Shown: in pieces, positions 61,482 to 64,000 of the stretch
How positions within the stretch are numbered: the stretch's first letter is position 1
Layout of the letters: each line of letters begins with the position of its first letter
Source of the DNA: Pneumocystis sp. 'macacae'
Lineage: Eukaryota > Ascomycota > Pneumocystomycetes > Pneumocystales > Pneumocystaceae
Length of the DNA stretch: 64,000 nt
Direction: 5' to 3'
NCBI GenBank assembly: GCA_018127085.1
Contig: CM030721.1
Coordinates: 496,001-560,000 of the forward strand
Translations under genes and position numbers: made by a program
The notes under the pieces: generated by a model
The model's input: only the letters and a program-made list of their open reading frames with translations
What the model was told of the DNA's origin: nothing
Database searches by the model: none

Positions 61482-61513
61482 CAGCACGGGCGGTGGCGCG
61501 GGCGGTTAAGAGG
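61482..61513 (+). promoter_or_regulatory. CRJE-like recombination junction, partly duplicated
   Basis: The sequence GTGGCGCGGGCGGTTAAGAG (from 61493) closely matches the known Pneumocystis CRJE, which encodes MARAVKR, but with GTG in place of ATG. Immediately upstream, GCACGGGCGGT repeats its core, so the element is partly duplicated. It is a GC-rich island in AT-rich DNA. Confidence 0.75.
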
Positions 61514-64000
61514 CGGGCGCAAGCAACACAGAATGATGGGATTGATGATGAGCATATTTTGGCATTGATTTTGAAAGAGGATTATAAAGAGGAAACAAAA
61601 TGCAAAGAAAAACTAAAGGAATATTGTAAAAATTTAAGGGACATAGATTCTAAGTTAGATAATGTAGGTCAGAAACTAAAAGAAATATGCGAAGAGGGGA
61701 AACAAGATGGGAAATGTAAAGGTCTAGAAGCTAAAATTAAAGGAAAATGCACAATATTAAAAAACGAACTTGAGAAAGAAGTAGTAAAAGATATTTCAGA
61801 TTTAAAGCATGAAGATTGCAAAAAGAATGAACAACAATGCTTGTTTTTAGAAGAAGCATGTCCAGATCTTACAGAGAATTGTAACAAGTTAAGGAATCTA
61901 TGTTATCAAAAAAAAAGAGACGGAGTAGCAGAGGAAGTTCTTTTAAGAGCAGTTCGGGGAAATATTGAGAATGAAGATGACTGTAAAAAAAAGCTCGAGA
62001 AAGTTTGTTTAGAATTGAGCCAAGAAAGTAATGAGTTAACAAAACTTTGTCTTAATCAAGGAACAACGTGCAAAAAATTTGTAACAAAAAGAGAGGAAAA
62101 ATGCACTTCTCTAGAAGGAATTGTTAAAAAGGCGCTCGCTGAAAAGGATGGATTAAGAGGAAAATGTTTATCACTGCTCGAGCAATGTTACTTTCACAGA
62201 GGGGACTGTCAAGGGGATAAATTGGAATGCAATAAAACTTCTAGCCAAAATTGTAAAGAATATATAGAAAAATGCGATGAATTGGCAGAAGAATGCCAAA
62301 AGCAAAACATTGCGTATATACCGCCAGGACCGCCTTTTGACCCGACGAGGCCGGCGGCATCGCTGGCAGAGGACATAGGACTGGAAGGGCTTTACAGGAA
62401 GGCGGAGGAGGACGGCGTTGTTATCGGGGAGCAGCGTGTGAGGGATGCGACTGCTTTGCTGGCACTGTTGATTCAAGATAAAACTTTTACGGGAAATGGT
62501 AATGAAGAAAAATGCAAGAAAGCCCTTGAAAAAAAATGCAAAAACACTCATGAACATGAGGCTCTAGAAGGCTTATGTGATAATGGTAAAATTAATGGGA
62601 ATGGAACTGAAAAATGCAAAGAACTGGAAAAAGATGCCAAGAAAGTTTGCGACAATCTTACACCAACGATTCTCAAGAACCGTCTTTATGATCCAGGAAG
62701 CAATGGAATTATTGGATGGGGAGAATTGCCAACATTTCTTAGCAGCGAAGAGTGTGCAAGATTAGAATCTTATTGCTTTTATTTTGGAGAAAAGTGTCCA
62801 AATGGCAAGGAAGCGTGTATGAACGTGAGGGCAGCGTGCTACAAAAGAGGGCTTGATGCGCGTGCAAACAGCATGTTGCAGCAAAGAATGCGGGGGCTGC
62901 TGCACGGTTCAAACAAAAGTTGGGTTGAGACGTTTCAGAAAAAAATAGTGGGAGTGTGCAAAGAACTGAAAGAAGAAAATAAAGGAACTTTCCCGTACGA
63001 CGAGTTGTTTGCTTTGTGTGTACAGCCACTAAAGGCGCTCCGGTTGCTTACGCATGATCACCAGATGAGAACGGTCTTTCTGCGGGAACAACTAGACAAG
63101 AAGCGGGATTTCCCGGGGGACAAGGACTGCAAGGAGCTGGGGAGGAAGTGTCAAGAGCTGGAGCAAGATTCGAATGAAATCAGGTGGCCGTGCTATACGC
63201 TGGAGCAGCAGTGCGAGCGGCTGGGGACGACAGAATTGCTGAAGACGCTTTTACTTAGTGAGCACAAGGGTACGCTGAAAGACCATGCGGGTTGCGAGAA
63301 GTATTTGAAAGAAAAGTGTAATCTATGGACTAGGAGGGGAGACGGGCGCTTTTCTCTCGTATGTGCCTTCCAGAACGCTACGTGTAAGCTGATGGTAGAT
63401 GATGTGCGAACTAGATGCGAGGTGTTCAAAGAGAATACAAAGGATTCACATATTATTAAATTCCTTGAAACTAATCATACGCAAATGGAGTCATTGGCAG
63501 GTGTTTGTCCTTATTGGCACTCGTATTGCGATAAATATGGTCCTAATTGTCCGAGTCTTCTGGAAAAAGATACTCTTTGTGCAAGTCTTAAGAAATATTG
63601 CGGATCATTTTATGAAAGAAAGGCCTTAGAAGATGCTCTCAAAGGAGAGCTTCAAGGGAATTTAAAAGATAACGTTAAGTGCAATCAGGCATTGGAAAGA
63701 TATTGTACTCAATTAAAGGAATTAAATAATAAAACAATCAGCGGTTTATGTAAAGACAATACTGATAGTAATCCTAAAAAGAATGATGATCAAGTTAGAA
63801 AAGAGCTCTGCCTGAAACTAATAGCTGAAGTGGCAGAGCAATGCAGAGTATTACCAGCGAAATTAGAACAAGAAGAAAAAGACTTAAAAAATGATTTAGA
63901 AATATTTAAAAAACTTAAGGAAAAAGCAGAAGATGCAATGAAAAAATCTAACCTTGTTTTATCAGTTGCAAAGACAGGTGGAGATAACGCTGAAGGCAAA
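61493..64000 (+). CDS. msg: Major surface glycoprotein donor gene (5' part, runs off the window)
   Basis: An open frame of 836 codons runs from the CRJE to the window edge without a stop. It starts (V)ARAVKRRAQATQNDGIDDEH and contains a Lys-Arg kexin site. MSG domains follow in order: CLFLEEACPDLTENCNKL, LLEQCYFHRGDCQG, PPGPPFDPTRPAASLAEDIG, GLYRKAEEDGVVIG, MRGLLHGSNKSWVE, CPYWHSYCDKYGPNCP. No in-frame ATG precedes the CRJE before a stop codon, and no leader exon was seen, so this copy is presumably silent unless recombined behind the upstream conserved sequence at the expression site. Base composition rises clearly between about 62.3 and 63.4 kb. Members are about 1000-1100 aa, so roughly one fifth is missing on the right. 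Confidence 0.88.
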   Translation, partial: MARAVKRRAQATQNDGIDDEHILALILKEDYKEETKCKEKLKEYCKNLRDIDSKLDNVGQKLKEICEEGKQDGKCKGLEAKIKGKCTILKNELEKEVVKDISDLKHEDCKKNEQQCLFLEEACPDLTENCNKLRNLCYQKKRDGVAEEVLLRAVRGNIENEDDCKKKLEKVCLELSQESNELTKLCLNQGTTCKKFVTKREEKCTSLEGIVKKALAEKDGLRGKCLSLLEQCYFHRGDCQGDKLECNKTSSQNCKEYIEKCDELAEECQKQNIAYIPPGPPFDPTRPAASLAEDIGLEGLYRKAEEDGVVIGEQRVRDATALLALLIQDKTFTGNGNEEKCKKALEKKCKNTHEHEALEGLCDNGKINGNGTEKCKELEKDAKKVCDNLTPTILKNRLYDPGSNGIIGWGELPTFLSSEECARLESYCFYFGEKCPNGKEACMNVRAACYKRGLDARANSMLQQRMRGLLHGSNKSWVETFQKKIVGVCKELKEENKGTFPYDELFALCVQPLKALRLLTHDHQMRTVFLREQLDKKRDFPGDKDCKELGRKCQELEQDSNEIRWPCYTLEQQCERLGTTELLKTLLLSEHKGTLKDHAGCEKYLKEKCNLWTRRGDGRFSLVCAFQNATCKLMVDDVRTRCEVFKENTKDSHIIKFLETNHTQMESLAGVCPYWHSYCDKYGPNCPSLLEKDTLCASLKKYCGSFYERKALEDALKGELQGNLKDNVKCNQALERYCTQLKELNNKTISGLCKDNTDSNPKKNDDQVRKELCLKLIAEVAEQCRVLPAKLEQEEKDLKNDLEIFKKLKEKAEDAMKKSNLVLSVAKTGGDNAEGK

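Overview
The window reads as chromosomal DNA of a Pneumocystis-like fungus (Taphrinomycotina, Ascomycota). The evidence is dense, very AT-rich, intron-packed single-copy genes of Schizosaccharomyces type and, at the right end, two genes of the major surface glycoprotein (MSG) family. The second of these carries a close match to the conserved recombination junction element (CRJE) that marks silent MSG donor copies. I could not identify the species. All gene models were built by hand: I joined exons at GT..AG borders, and every model I could fully resolve keeps an intact frame (summed exon lengths divisible by three).

Layout. 1-4400 is a GC-rich block (roughly 60 % G+C on lines I sampled). It is extremely compact: mlo2/UBR7-like, cdc14 (SIN component), eL42 and a Sam35/metaxin-like gene, with introns as short as 26-34 nt and a 53-bp shared promoter. 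Composition drops sharply at about 4.4 kb. 4.4-18.4 kb (intermediate composition) holds a glutathione peroxidase, epsilon-COP, a HAD phosphatase, mitochondrial glycine-cleavage T protein, the kinetochore protein Mis13/Dsn1, an unrecognised protein and a ThrE/Prm10-like membrane transporter. 18.5-54.1 kb (very AT-rich) holds an F-box protein, G-protein alpha, Isa1, Kti12, a BAR-SH3 protein, acyl-CoA-binding protein, tRNA-Thr(AGT), Snt2, glucose-6-phosphate dehydrogenase, Brr2, Rcl1, a PWWP protein, SF3B1/Prp10 and Erv46. After a 3.2-kb gene-free AT-rich spacer come the two MSG genes, both reading rightwards; the second runs off the window.

The core genes are housekeeping functions. Brr2 and SF3B1 are both core spliceosome proteins and Rcl1 is a ribosome biogenesis factor, but I see no operon-like logic. 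The features most worth following are structural: ultra-short introns, 11-nt microexons, a GC-AG and an apparent GA-AG intron, an intron hairpin, GCATATA-type repeat arrays on both sides of the composition break, a Gln at the cycloheximide-determining position of eL42, and the MSG pair (one self-contained gene beside one CRJE-led donor).
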